From Girardinichthys multiradiatus (Eukaryota; Chordata; Actinopteri; Cyprinodontiformes; Goodeidae), in assembly GCF_021462225.1 (NCBI RefSeq), contig NC_061813.1, positions 16,702,442-16,766,441 of the forward strand: a stretch of 64,000 nucleotides of DNA. The letters run 5' to 3'. Below, piece after piece: positions 31,552-44,545 of the stretch (positions are counted from its first letter, which is position 1; every line of letters begins with the position of its first letter). The notes beneath the pieces were generated by a model. The model saw only the letters and a list, made by a program, of their open reading frames with translations, was not told where the DNA came from and made no database searches. The position numbers and the translations under genes are program-made.

Positions 31552-34500
31552 TCAGAGAGAAAATTGTGCCAAGTCCTTCTTCTTTTCACTAAAGCGGGTG
31601 CTGAGTTCTCCAACAGCCTTAGTGTGCTCCTCATCCACCTCCTCCTTTAATCTCTGCTGCTCCTTCAGAAACTCCGCCCAGTCCTCTTTTAATTTCTCCA
31701 TGTTCGCCTGCAGCTGGGTGTTCTGGAAGGACACAAGGATGACAAGAAGTTGGTAAGTAGTTCTAGGAAATCGTGTCCTGTTTTTATAAAAGAGAACCAA
31801 GTACATTATCATAAATGTCAACAGTAAGAAAAGTCTGTCTCAATCTAACACCTGTTGTGGCATCCTCTGTTCGTTTTACCTGTTGTGCTTCTAGCTCCCT
31901 CTGCTGGACTCTCTCTGCCATGTGATTAGCAGCCTCCACTGAGGGGAAAAAAAAAAATCGAAATCAGCTCATTATCATGATGGTGGTCATGTGATCATGT
32001 CATCACTGCCACGGCAAGTCATATTTCTTTTTATGAACTGCCATTTGTGATTAAAGATTAACTGTGATAAATGATAATGGGGGAAGTTACTTACAGCGCT
32101 TACTGATGTCAGACAGTTTCTGGCTCATTTCTTCTAAACTAGTAGGCAGCATTTGCTCGTTTGCCTCCTGCACCATTTTATTCAGGTTCTCCAGCAGCCG
32201 ACTCTCCCTCAAGCCTCGTTTCTCCTACAGATAGCAGAGAAAAAAGTTTAAAACTTTATTCAGGGCTTAAGATGAGTGTTTAAAGTGCTTTACAAATAAA
32301 GCTGGATTGGACTGGACTATGATCCAATTTACCCAGCATCCACAATCATACAGTTCTCAAAAACAATTATTGTCTTCCTTGGAAAAATTTGGTAAATAGC
32401 CTTAAAATGAGTTTTTTTTTTATTACAGCAGAATAATCTCACATTGAAATCCAACATTTCATGTAAGTATTTTATTTAGTGAAAAAAAAAACAAAAAAAA
32501 AACACCAGTGCCTTTTTCCATAATCTGTCCAGATCTTCCAGAGTCCTAGATTCTCCTTTAAGCTCTCTTCTCTTCAGCTCATATATATAAATTCTCCAGG
32601 TATCTCAAAGACCTCACGATGCTTTACACTCTAAGAAAGTTGGGAACGTTTGGGAAAGAAACAGGCTCACAGCAGCGCAGATCATTCATTACACCCAACC
32701 ATAGGGTGTTTGATGCAAAAAAAAAAACACGCATCTCCAGTTAAAGTCGCAGCAGAATTTAGCACACTCAGTATGTTTATATCTAATAGCTGTTAATGTA
32801 CACTTGTTGACTCTAGATCCCACTTTTTGTAACAGTTCTCAAACAGTGAGTTTGATTAGTAATTAGAAATTCATTCAAACTCTGATCAACCTAAACAAGT
32901 TAAATGGGAATAGAAAGATGCTCCAGTTCCATTCATTTAAAAGGATTGCTAACAGCACCACAAATTGTGCCACCAGTAAATTTGTTAAAACAATCATTTA
33001 TCATCACGTTTGTTTTTTTCTAACAATTATCAGTGTGAGATTATGCTACCAAAAATAAAATATGTTTTTATGTCTTTTACTCATCTTTACTAGGGGCGCC
33101 AACAAATATGGTTGACACTGTGTGCTCTGAAGTAGCCAATTATTCAGTGAAAGCATATAGATAAAGAAAAAGTTAAATGTTATGAAACTTTTATGAAAAT
33201 GTAGACAGCATGAACCTCAATTATATCATCTTTAAGGCTATTGGTGGAGTGAACGAGGAAGTGGAATTCAGAATCGCTGCAACAGAATGACAAAAATGTT
33301 GCAACAGGATGTAAAAGCCTCTGTCTGTACACTACACTTTCACAATAATGGTTCATATTAAAAGTATTTTTTTCTAACCCATATAGAATAAACTCTTAAA
33401 AATGTCTCTGGTAGATTTATCAGATATTAAAAATCATAAAAAGAGCACATATGAAAACCATAATTGTAATTATAATAATACTAGAATTAACTATTAACAT
33501 ACTGTATGAGGAGTGCATGCTGCGTCATAATGTTATGGTTAAAGTACCTCAAACTCCCTGACAAAGTAGCGAACTTCTGCACTGATCACAGGTCTGTGGT
33601 CCAACAGTCTGGACTGAATATCACCAACATCTGCAGGATCAACAAGGTTCACAGTAAATACAGCATACACAAAAAAAATAAAAACACAAAACAGACTGAT
33701 TATATGCATTAGTGGGGGATTCTGCAAACACATCCTTGGTGAAACAGAAAGAAGGTGCCAGGCAATATACACTGCTCAAAAATATATATATATAAAAGGA
33801 ACCCTTACATAGTATGTTGTCAAGTCAGCTGAACTTCTGGAATATTAATCTGGTCAGATCAGTAGTAGAAGAGATTGTAAATCAGTGTCAGCTGTTTTGG
33901 TGTTACTGAAATTAACAACAGGTTTACTAAAGGGGCAACAATAACACGACCCCTAAAGCAGGAAGGGTTTTGCAGGTGGAGGCGACAGACATTTTTACTC
34001 TCCTAATGTTTTTGACTGCTTTTCAGTAGTTTTACATTTGACCGGGGTCAGCATGAGGTGATACCTGGACACTACAGTAGTTTCACAGACAGTCTAACTC
34101 CACCGTATCAATATGTGCCATTGCTTAAAGGTTTGCTGTGTTTCCCAACACAGTACCAAAAGCATGTAGGAGATTTCAGGAGACAGGCAGTTACTCTAGG
34201 AGAGCTGGACAGGTCCTTCAGAGGTCCTAAACCCATCAGCAGGACCAGTATCTGCTCCTTTGTGCAAAGAGGAACAGGATGAGTACTACTGGAGTGAATG
34301 TTTCTGACTAAACCATTAGAATCACACTTCATGAGGGTGGCCTGTATGGAAGCAAATCGTTACCATATTTCAAATGAAAAGCATTTCTGAAAATGCTTTT
34401 TCATTTTCAAATTTTACATTTCAAGTTGAATTTTGGTATCTATTTGCTGGGGCATATTTTGAAAAGTAATCTCAAATGTCTTTTTCATTTTAATTTAGTG

Positions 34501-35215
34501 AAGGAATGAGCCATCTTGAAGAAGAAAATGCAAATAGGATGATTGATTACTAATTTTATTTATGGGTCAAATAATGCAGCCACATTCTTAAAATGAAAAA
34601 CCATTTCTGAAAATGCTTTTTCATTTGAAATATGGTAACGATTTGCTTCCATAGGCCGGAGGGGCCGGCATCCTCTAGTCCTCTAGTGGGTCCTGGGTTC
34701 CCCCTGGCGCATGACAATGCTCGGACTCGTGTGGCAGGAGCATGCAAGCAGTTCCTGGAGGATGAAGGAATTAATACCAATGACTGGCTTCCACGCCCCC
34801 CTGACCTAAATCCACCAGAACATCATGTTTAGGTCCTTCTGACGCCACCAGGGTGCACCTCAGTGACGTCCTGGTCAGGATCTGGGAGGAGATACCCCAG
34901 GACATCATCCTTCATCTCATAAGGAGCATGTCAGACATGCCTAAAAGCATGTGGGGGCATAGAAATGACAGAGAACCTTTCTGAGTTGCTACAATGACAT
35001 TTCATTGTAGTAAAGATGTCCAGCTATTAAGATGTAAGGTGTTTTCAGAGTGTTGCTTTGTTTTGAGCAGTGTATGTTTAATAGTCCACTGCCATGTTCA
35101 TGTCTGCTATAATAGCCCATCTGTAATCTGAGGCGAGGGATTGAAAAGGAAAACGAGTCTAAAATGACAAACGTAAATTAGACAACTTTAACTCACCTTT
35201 AGCGATCTTCTCCAT
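31552..35215 (-). CDS. bloc1s5: BLOC-1 subunit 5 (muted homologue)
   Basis: Minus-strand exons: 35197-35215, 33548-33630, 32095-32224, 31880-31938, 31552-31722. The 462 nt give 153 residues plus stop, with consistent phases and GT-AG borders. Conserved text: SRLLDHRPVISAEVRYFVRE in exon 2, EKRGLRESRLLENLNKMVQE in exon 3, and EEVDEEHTKAVGEL then KKDLAQFSL in exon 5. It is mostly coiled coil. The protein is a subunit of BLOC-1, which sorts cargo to lysosome-related organelles such as melanosomes. The start ATG (35213-35215) follows an in-frame TAA ten codons upstream, so the short N-terminus (MEKIAKDVGD) is real in this model, shorter than the 187-residue mammalian protein. Intron 1 holds nested transposons. 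Confidence 0.92.
33775..35073 (+). mobile_element. Tc1-like relic in bloc1s5 intron 1
   Basis: Ends are inverted: ACTGCTCAAAAATATA at the left and TTGTTTTGAGCAGT at the right, a terminal type known from a fish Tc1-like family. Inside, the degraded transposase keeps PPDLNPPEH near 34799 and nearby frame-shifted pieces. A large part is deleted and replaced by a MITE (34348-34654). It cannot move by itself. Confidence 0.75.
34348..34654. mobile_element. MITE nested in the Tc1 relic
   Basis: About 307 bp with inverted ends of about 60 bp: TATGGAAGCAAATCGTTACC at the left and its inverse GGTAACGATTTGCTTCCATA at the right. The outermost TA may be the target duplication. Inner parts carry GAAAATGC-type inverted repeats. 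No coding capacity. Confidence 0.75.
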
Positions 35216-35530
35216 CTCTAGAAGGTCTCCTGAATTTTACTTTAGAAGTAAAACGCTGTTATTTGTCTCTTTAGAGCAGCTTGCTAGCTCAACAAAGTGC
35301 TAAAGAGCAGCTGCTAGACCGGATGTGGCGCTAACTAAAGGATTGCAGGCAAAGAAGAAGGACGCCACTCAGCGCAGACTCTATTTAATTAATTGAACCC
35401 GCTGATGCATCATATATAGCTGCAGTAACCTACTGCAAGCTGTGAGGGTCTGCCACAGTCAGGTGGAAGAAAGTCAGCTGACTCCAATTGTAAACATTTG
35501 CACTACTTCCGGGTGACGGACTGAACCAAG
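35216..35530 (-). promoter_or_regulatory. bloc1s5 5' flank / likely promoter
   Basis: A GC-richer stretch upstream of the start codon with no TATA box. ACTTCCGGGTGACG at about 35504-35517 combines an ETS-type core (TTCCGG) with a CRE-like half-site (TGACG), a combination common in housekeeping promoters. The role is inferred from motif and position. Confidence 0.45.
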
Positions 35531-35758
35531 TGGTAAAATGAAGGAGGGTGGTGGACAGCGTCACATTAGATTTTCTCCCTAATTCGTAGTGAACTGTTTT
35601 ACATCTGCCTGAAAAAATACAAATTCTTATTAAAAATACTTCAAGTTGTCAACTCAGGGAAACAATAAGTGCTTTTTCTATGTGTGGGTTTATGTTGCGT
35701 GTCAGTTCTGAATGGCTGACGCCGATCCCTAAATCAATATAGTGTACTCACGAATTTA

Positions 35759-36974
35759 CTCACCGGCCACTTTATTAGGTACACCTTGCTAGTAGCGGGT
35801 TGGACCCCCTTTTGCCTTCAGAACTGCCTTAATCATTTGTGGTACAGATTCAACAAGGTCCTGGAAATATTCCTCAGAGAGTTTGGTCCATATTGACATG
35901 ATTGCATCACACATGCTGCAGATTTGTCGGCTGCACATCCATGATGCGAATCTCTAGTTCCACCACATCTCAAAGGTTCTCTATTGGATTGAGATCTGGT
36001 GACTGTGGAGGTCATTTGAGTTCAGTGAACTTATTGTCATGTTCAAGAAACCAGTCTGAGATGATTTGTGCTTTATGACATGGCGCATTATCCTGCTGGA
36101 AGTAACCATCAGAAGATGGGTTCACTGTGGTCATAAAGGGATGGACATGGTCAGCAACAATATTCACGTAGTCTGTGGCGTTGACACGATGCTCAATTGG
36201 TACTAAGGGGCCCAAAGTGTGCCAAGAAAATATCCCCCACACCATTACACCACCACCACCAGCCTGAACCGTTGATACAAGGCAGGATGGATCCATGCTT
36301 TCATGTTGTTGACGCCAAATTCTGACCCTACCATCTGAATGTCACAGCAGAAATCGAGACTCATCAGACCAGGCAACATTTTTCCAATCTTCTATTGTCC
36401 GATTTTGGTGAGCCTGTATGAATTGTAGCCTCAGTTTCCTGTTCTTAGCTGACAGGAGTGGCACCCGGTGTGGTCTTCTGCTGCTGTAGCTCATCCGCCT
36501 TAAGGTTCAACGTGTTGTGCGTTCAGAGATGCTCTTCTGCATGTCTTGGTTGTAACGAGTGGTTATTTGAGTTACTGTTGCCTTTCTATCAGCTTGAACC
36601 AGTCTGGCCATTCTCCTCTGACCTCTGGCATCAACAAGGCATTTGCGTCCACAGAACTGTTGCTCACTGGATATTTTCTTTTTTTCAGACCATTCTCTGT
36701 AAACCCTAGAGATGGTAGTATGTGAAAATCCCAGTAGATCAGCAGTTTCTGAAATACTCAGACCAGCCCGTCTGGCACCAACAACCATCCCACGTACAAA
36801 GTCACTTAAATTACCTTTCTTCCCCATTCTGATGCTCAGTTTGAACTGCAGCAGATCGTCTGGACCATGTCTACATGCCTAAATGCATTGAGTTGCTGCC
36901 ATGTGATTGGCTGATTAGAAATTTGCGTTAACGAGCAGTTGGACAGGTGTTCCTAATAAAGTGGCCGGTGAGTG
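35759..36974 (-). mobile_element. Tc1-like transposon, moderately decayed
   Basis: Inverted ends CTCACCGGCCACTTTATTAG (left) and CTAATAAAGTGGCCGGTGAG (right), flanked by TA at 35757-35758 and 36975-36976 (allowing TG before the latter). About 1.2 kb with a transposase remnant. It lies about 540 bp upstream of the bloc1s5 start codon. Confidence 0.88.
36012..36827 (-). pseudogene. Tc1-like transposase remnant
   Basis: The minus-strand piece 36507-36827 carries the N-terminal helix-turn-helix (GLSISETADLLGFSHTTISR). The piece 36012-36296 carries GGVMVWGIFSWH and GYFQQDNAPCHKA, the second catalytic Asp region. A gap with broken frames between them and loss of the normal C-terminus show inactivity. 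Confidence 0.82.
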
Positions 36975-36976
36975 TA

Positions 36977-38440
36977 AATCTTTAAGTATTTGCACTGATT
37001 CAGCACATAACTGAAACAGAATCCAGGATTTATAATGAAAGGCAAATGTGTGCCCCCAGGAATTGTTTCATAAATGGCACTGGTCCTATGACATTAATTT
37101 TAACACAGTTGGGCAAACAGCATTCTAAGGTAATAAATTGTGTTAATTTAAATTACCTTAGACTAAATTGGAATGTAAATAACTGGATATTGCATGACAG
37201 TTTGGTCTTGTAAGATTTGTTGTAAATTGCCACTACATAGATTAATTTATTTGAACTGATCATCTTTATTGAATAGTTCCTAACTTGGAAAATATGCTGC
37301 CCAAAACGTAGATGATTTGAGCAGCTTATTTGTGAAAATTGAGTATTGAGTCATAGACAAGATGCTGAAACTGTAAAGTGTTAAAGTATTTAGTTTCTTT
37401 CAAATATCGCCTCATGAGCCAGGCATGAGAAGCCTTCCTTGTCCATACAGGCCGACTATTCAGAAGCTCATTGATGTGGTATTATGTATTCAAACAAAAA
37501 ATGACATACAATAAAATCAGATTATCCCTCCACAGAAATACTTTAACGTGGTAGCAATGTTTGATAACCCCTACTGTCCTAGAAGCTCTGGCTTTGGCCC
37601 TTGTTGGAGTCTGCTGTGGCAAACTCAGTCTGACTAATTGAAATACGTTGATAAAGGAAGACCACATGAAACAGATCACCTCACATAGAATCCCCAAGGA
37701 AAGTGCTATACCTAGTTGAGCCTTGGTGGACTTCAATGCCCATTTAACCTGATCTGAATCCTAGAGGAGCTGTGTTGTTAGACCTCTGATTGAACTAGCT
37801 TGTTCATACTGTCGGGGCATAGGGTGGTCTGTAAAGTCCCCTCTACAGAGTACTTTCTGAAATGTACTTTGGTATTATTATAAAGAGTATATACATAATT
37901 CCATCAGCTCCTACACTGCAAGGTTAATTAAACCTCACTGTATAATACTATTCCAATGTTCTTCTTCCAACATTTGACAGTAGAACATGATAATATTCTT
38001 CAAGAATATGAATTTTACTTTTATGACTTAAAATGTCAGAAATAGTCAGTTAGACCATTGATAAGTGATAGGTTTTTGCTTTGCACTCTGCACTAGTTCC
38101 AGTCTTCCTACGCACAAAACATTTAGTCTTCCTCTCGTGTCTCTGTTTGTGATGTCCAAAATTTTATGTTTAACATAAATCTTGCCGATCGTAATTTTAG
38201 AAAAATGAGGAACGAAGAAAGGTTGACAGTTTTCTTCCAAATACACTAACTTTTACACGCAAGGTGGATCTAAAATATTTTGAAGTAACAACAACAAAGT
38301 ATTGTCTTGTCATGTCTACCTCAGAGCTGTAAGTGTATCTGAAGGAAGTGTGAGATTGTAATTGCAGAAATGTAACAAAAAACTCCATGAAGTTCACATA
38401 AAAAAGCTATCTGGTTTGTTGATTCTGCAGCTACACCTGA
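36977..38440. other. Intergenic, nothing supported
   Basis: AT-rich. Short frames (for example minus 37482-37736) show no domain. No clear repeat boundary is seen. Confidence 0.4.
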
Positions 38441-39240
38441 CTGAACACTAGCTCAAGTTGTAGCAAATTATGAGCATGATAAAATATTTAAAGAGGTCTC
38501 AAAAAATTTGATATGATCCATTCCACTGGATGGCAAATAGTCTACAATTGGACATTAATAACAACTGCCAGTATGCGCAGATCTACCCATTCAAGGAACC
38601 CCCCAGAATGCAAGATGCCAAAAGAAGTGTGCAAAACCCAAAAATGTCATCACATGAACCACAACAGGAAGAAACATTTGATCTCAAAGAAAAACATAAA
38701 GGCCAGACTAAAGTTTGCCAGAGAGAGCATATGCCGTGTTGAAGCACCTTTACCTTTTAGGCCTTTTGATTTTACACCTGACATGAAATGAGGTTTAGTT
38801 TCTGTTCTTTGGATGATTTTGCTGTGAGGTTACCAAGAATCAGAACAATCTCTTTGGACAACAATATCGGTAAAGAAAAAAAGTGCCAGAGTTTTTTTTC
38901 ATACCATGGCACAATGACAACAGTCCATCAAGGACATAATTTGCAAAACTGTACAATTATCTAAACCTACTGAAAAGACAACATATAATCTAGTCACGGA
39001 GGCTCCTAAATGGCCAATAGCAACACTGAAGGAGCTGCACGTATTTTCAACAGGAACTACTGATGTTGTGTTCTACATGCGACAGCACCATGGTTCAACA
39101 ATGTTTTAGTTACAAGGAGTGCACACTCATACAGCCAGGTTATTGCATCTTTTTGGTTTGTAAAAAAATTTTCCTGACTGATGGTTTTATTTTTCAGTTG
39201 AATTATACAGGATTTATGTCATAATAAAAGTGTAAAAATA
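38441..39240 (+). mobile_element. Old Tc1-like relic
   Basis: The order of text (a TGGCAAATAGTCTACAATTG opening block, KARLKFARE-like frames near 38690-38735, then an AT-rich tail) resembles degraded Tc1 copies of fish. No catalytic motif survives, so the class is a moderate-confidence call and the limits are approximate. Confidence 0.4.
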
Positions 39241-39414
39241 ATAAAATGGTTAATGATGGTGTATTTTTGTAAATCTCAGAAATGTTGCAGTTCTACATTG
39301 TGTGTATGCTTTTATATCCAGTATATCTATAGACCTTTACAACAGTGCAGTTAAGAAATGTATTTTAAGGAAAGTGGCAATGTGAAAACCTTACACCTGG
39401 TCTTAGGTGATTTT

Positions 39415-39415
<1 letters not shown>

Positions 39416-39458
<43 letters not shown>
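39416..39458. repeat. (TG)n microsatellite
   Basis: About 21 uninterrupted TG units. Confidence 0.95.
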
Positions 39459-39459
<1 letters not shown>

Positions 39460-39460
<1 letters not shown>

Positions 39461-41490
39461 TTCATTACTGACAGTAGATGTCAGTGTTGCTCTTTAGTTC
39501 AGCATAAAAAGTTTTGCTTTTGTAAAGTCATGCTGTCACATTACATCCCTCCTGAAATGCAGCCTTATAACAGGGAATCCTAAACTGTTTTTACTAATTA
39601 GTTGTTTATTCTTGCATTTTTCTCTAAGGGGTAAATATTTAGACTGTTTTATAACAGTAAATACTGCCATTGGATTTCTCCATAATTAGTTGTCATGTAA
39701 TACTTTTTTACCCTATGATGAATCGATAATAAGAGTTCATTACATACAGTTCATTAAGAAACATATGTATAGGCTATAATTTTCTCTGAATATGAGAAAT
39801 ATGAATGTTTTTAAACAGCAATGGTTTCAAAACAGCTGCCCTTTTCTTTATACTCTTTGTACGGTTTAAAGTTCATTCAATAAGTTGCCAGAAAGCTCAA
39901 GACTGTCCAGAATTTGATCTGGCTGCATGAAGCCCCTCTTCCATCTGTTGCTGCACATTGCTGGTCAGCTGGCTGAAAGGAAAGTGGTGCAGTTTTCTTA
40001 CAAGACAAATTTAGCTGTCGAAAATATCGCTGGCACCGATACACACAGTTAAAATCAAAAGAGACCGTCCATTTAAAAAGAAATTAAGACATATTTGATA
40101 AACTAGTGCTATTGTTCAAACAACTACATCCTGTGATACAGTTTTGTCTTCGCGTTCTCTATAGCTAATAAATCATGCGAACGATTTACATGTTTTTTAG
40201 TTCATTGCTGGATACTAATTTACTTTTGTTTTTGAAACAACCTGCAGCAGGTTTGACCAGTTAACAAACCAGATGACCTGGTTATACCTAAACAAAACTT
40301 TCAGAGCTCTCATACAACATTTGAAACGACATAATAGCTTAGAGAAAATGCAGATAAAGAGTTTTGAAAAGGTTTAAAGAATGTTACTCTAATAACTAAT
40401 TAAAAAAACCCAAGTGAAACGTCTAGCAAGCGTTAGCCACTCCTTCTGCCTTTATTTGTATTCTGTTATTGTGCCCACTGTATTGTGGCATGCAATATCC
40501 TCTCAAACAATGGGTTTTGTACAAGTTTTCCAATCTGTTTGTGTCTGTGCATTTTTCCTTTGCTATTGTTTATACTGGGACTACCCCACATACTGTATCA
40601 GTTATATGTCACTTTGATAAAGCTACAACACTTACATGACAATAAATTCCTCTTTGCTAAAAGACTTAGTATCAAAAGTCAGTTGATGCGTGATTTCGAG
40701 ACAAGGCACATTTATGGCTATAATAAGGATTATGGCCCAATTTGAAAAATTGTGTTAATCTTTTTCCCCACAAGATGGCACTAAAACTATCAGTTTTTTT
40801 AAATCCAGTGGTGACAAACAATCTGTGTAGTTTATCTCGGTTTAGCAAACACTTTTACATTGCTTTATGACATGCAAATATATTGGAATAAATGTATTCA
40901 TAAGCAGATCACTCTTGGCGAGAACAAAGTCAGTCAGTCAGACAGAGTAAGAAGAGGCATAGTTAGGGGCAAATGTTGCATATTAGTTGTCAAAAGTTTG
41001 CTTGTAAGCCCCAAATTCATTTGAACTGTCATGCTCAGTTAGGAGAAAATCATTAAGATTCCACTTAAGTCCCCATCTTTACTGTCCACATTTGTTTAGT
41101 TAAACACTTATTACATGCACCATTAGTTTTGATGGGGGCCTATTAAAGAGATTAAGTGATTGATCAGTAGCTAAAGGATAAAACGAGTTATTCGCTGCTG
41201 CCTCAGGTTTGTGTGAAAAACATGAGAGGATATCTGACAAGGAAACATGTAAGAACCAGCAAAGTCCTCCCTGACAGGAATGTGCATCATTCTGTTGTTT
41301 TGTTTATTCATGACCCTGGAGGGCAAAATTAAAAACATTAAGCTAAAATTTGAAGCTATTAGTGGGCTTGTTTAACACAGCATTGATTATCATATTTATA
41401 CTAGGCTTCCACATATATGCTTTGTTTGCAACTAAATAATTCAGAAAGCTCGGAACATCTAAACCGCTTACATACGTGCATTACATCACC
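39460..41490. other. Intergenic, nothing supported
   Basis: AT-rich non-coding sequence. Open frames such as plus 40414-40745 have no recognisable domain and no splice context. Confidence 0.4.
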
Positions 41491-41496
41491 TATATA

Positions 41497-41660
41497 ACAT
41501 GTATGTAGCCCAAAATTATTCATACCCCTGGCAGATTTAGATTTAAAATTTTCATTCAACCTAGAAGTTTGTTTCTGACAGGAAATATGACATAAGGCAT
41601 CTCTCAAAAAATTATGAAACGCTGTAAAGAAGCATCAACTTAAAACATTTTTTTTATCTC
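41497..41660. repeat. Tc1-type terminal repeat fragment
   Basis: TAGCCCAAAATTATTCATAC followed by CCCTGGCAGATTT is a recognisable start of a fish Tc1-like terminal repeat. The matching transposase is not adjacent; an L2-like LINE follows. Confidence 0.5.
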
Positions 41661-41749
41661 TTCTATTTTACATCAGTTATACTTTTATACGTTACGATGT
41701 CACCAGGTGACTATGAATCCATTCAAGCGCTGGTAAATGATTAGAAGAA

Positions 41750-42716
41750 ATCATTGCATGGATGTGCCAAAATTTTCTTCAGCTGAATCAAAACAAAACT
41801 GAAGTAATAATCTTTGGACCAAAGGAAGAGCGTTTAAAAGTTAGCACACAGCTTCAGTTAATACAGCTAGAAACCACCAGTCAGGCTCGAAACCTGGGTG
41901 TAGTGATGGACTCAGACCTGAACCTTCAGAGGCACATAAAGGTAGTAACTAGGTCGTCCTTCTATCACATAAAGAACATCTCCAGGATTAAAGGACTAAT
42001 GTCTCAACAGGACCTTGAAAAACTAATTCATGCATTCATCTTTAGTAGAATTGATTACTGCAACGGTCTCTTCACAGGTCTGCCTAAAAAGTGGATCAGA
42101 TAGCTGCAGTTGATCCAGAACGCTGCTGCCCGCGTCGTCACTAGAACTAAGAAAGTGGAGCACATCATCCCGGTTCTAAAGTCCTTACACTGGCTCCCTG
42201 TAGCTCAGAGAATAGACTTTAAAATACTTCTGTTAGTCTATAAATCACTGAATGGCTTAGCATCAAAATACATTACAGATTTGTTGTCAGTGTATCAACA
42301 ACCCAGACCTCTCAGGTCATCTCGCTCAAATACTCTGCACACCCAGAACCAGAACCAAACATGGAGAAGCAGCTTTTAATTCTTATGCTCCACTAATCTG
42401 GAATAAACTCCCAGAAAACTGTAAAAGTGCCGAAACCCTAAGTTGCTTTAAATTAAGACTAAAAACTTATTTGTTTAGAGTGGCCTTTGACTGGGCCATC
42501 TAAACATTATTAGTTATGTTTTCAGTCCAATTTTCCTTTCATTTTCTTGTCCAATCATTCTATTCTATTCTCTTTATTTTATTTTATTATTATTTTTTTT
42601 TTTAAATTACCTCTGTTGTGTGATTTTCTGTATCATTGTAATGTTTTTCCTTATGTACAGCACCTTGAGTGCCTTGTTGCTAAAATGCGCTATATAAATA
42701 AACTTGACTTGACTTT
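41750..42716 (+). mobile_element. L2-like LINE fragment (3' part)
   Basis: A reverse-transcriptase C-terminal region running [50 protein letters not shown], then after a stop LIQNAAARVVTRTKKVEHII and LKSLHWLPVAQRIDFKILLL. A TAG at 42101-42103 and a frameshift near 42345-42365 break it. It ends in a 3' tail AAATAAACTTGACTTGACTT near 42695-42715. The 5' part with the YxDD motif is missing. Confidence 0.85.
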
Positions 42717-42779
42717 TCTTAGTAATCAGTAAAACATCTTTAGGGGCATTTTACGTGATTCCACTGGCATTTTGTTGAT

Positions 42780-43400
42780 TTATGGCCTGTTTATTTGTAT
42801 AGCACATTTCATCAAGATGACAGTACAAGGTTCTTTACACAAAACATAAGAAAAGAAAACACATTTAAAGGTACACTGCAGTGGCATAATAACAGAAAGT
42901 AAAGAAAAGTTGGCACTACACACTCTAGGGTTCAAATGGTTTTTTAATCTTGATTTAAAGAACTCAGAGTCTCAGCATTGTTCTGGTAGTGTTCTGGATC
43001 AGCTGCAGCTGTCTGATTGGCTTTTTAGACAGACCTGTGAAGACACTGTTGCAGTAATCAATTTGACTAAATGTTAACACATGGATGAGTTTATCAAGAT
43101 CCTGCTCGGACATTAGTCCTTCAATCCTGGAAATGTATTTTTGCCGGTAAGCTTTAAGTCTCTGAAACTTGAAGGCCTTTTATCGAAAACCCCCATGTTT
43201 AGTCTCCTCCACAGATTCTCCATCAGATTGAAGTTAGAACCTTGGCTCTGCTGCTCCGAGTTAAAATAAGCTTTCAGTCAGAATTCAACTCAACTCAATT
43301 CAATTCAATTCAGTTCAATTCAATTTTATTTATATAGCACCAATTCACAATACATGTCATCTCAAGGCATTTTACAAAGTTAGAGAAGAAACGTGTTGGG
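42780..43400. repeat. Interspersed repeat pieces
   Basis: Two patches: one near 42780-42845 with TTTGTATAGCACATTTCATC, and one at 43283-43380 made of CAATTCAATT units leading into TTTATTTATATAGCACCAAT. The second recurs at 47878-47970. The family is not named; probably 3' ends of LINE or SINE copies. Confidence 0.5.
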
Positions 43401-43559
43401 AAAATTAAGACTACATTACATTACTGCATTTGTCATGTGACGGAAAGTAGAACACCCTATGAAAGCCTTTGTATACTTTTTTATATATATTTGGAGATTT
43501 GGGTATTTAAAGTAAATATTCAACTATGCCAATTTATTCAAATAATATACGCCTTTGAA

Positions 43560-44340
43560 TCCTTTTCTAAATTGTAATTGAAAATTGTGATGTAATAGCG
43601 CATGAAAACCACAAAGGTCAAACAAAAGTATGCAAGAGAGAATATAGACAAAGACCAGGACTTCTAAAATAATGTTTTTTGTACAGATGAGTCTGAAACT
43701 GAACTGTTTGGACAACAAAACAGTAGTAAAGTTTGGCAAATACAGCATTACGGCACAAGATCTCATACCAACTGTGAAGCAAGAAGTTGGAAGTGTCAGG
43801 GTTCGGGGATGTGTTGCTGCAGCATGACCTGGTCAGTTCACCTCCATAGAATCCACCATGAATGTCCATCAGAGGACATTCATGGTGAAAATGTGAGGCC
43901 ATATGCAATGCTGACATTGAACTGGAACCTTCAACATAACAATGACCTAAAACATACCAGTAAATCCACCACGGCCTGTCTAAAACTAAGAAATGATTAG
44001 TCCTCAGCAGAGTAACAGCCTAGACCTTTATCCTTCTGAGATGTTGTGGGGCATCTTCAAATATGTTTTCCATAAAAGAAACCCCTCAAACTTTCCTCAG
44101 ACTGATGTCAGAGACTATTAGATAGCTACTCCTTGTAGCCAGCCCCAACCCTAGCTTCTAGGGGGTGTCCTAAGTTTTTCTTTAGCCAAATAAAACACCT
44201 TGTTGATATTTGGTTTAAAAAATAAAACAAGGTTAACTTTTGTTGTTTAAGTACATTTAAATTATTCAGAGATAAAAGTTAAATAGTATGATAAGAAATC
44301 ATTGTATGAGCATTTCTCAATGAAGAACTGAATATTAAAT
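43560..44340 (+). pseudogene. Tc1-like relic
   Basis: Broken frames keep TDESETELFGQQ (first Asp region) near 43690, CRGSG-type glycine text near 43800 and LYPSEMLWGIFK-like sequence near 44025, in the right order for a Tc1 transposase. Many stops. Ends not resolved. Confidence 0.6.
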
Positions 44341-44545
44341 GGGACATCCAACAACTCTCACCAGCTCTATTCTCTGTACTGAAATAAAGCATCTAAACAG
44401 CATGATGCTACTACCATCAGGTTCACCAGGGCTATATTTTCCTCAGGATGATGTGCAGTGTGAGGCTGCGGCCCCACAGCACTTTGCATGTAGGTCAACA
44501 AAATTCATTATTGTCTCATCTGTCCAGAGTACCTAATATTAGCAC
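44340..44545 (-). pseudogene. Second Tc1-like fragment, minus strand
   Basis: Read on the minus strand, a short stretch gives LWTDET and, further on, GSSIML, two blocks of the Tc1 catalytic core. It is a separate copy from the neighbouring plus-strand relic because the strand is opposite. Confidence 0.5.
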
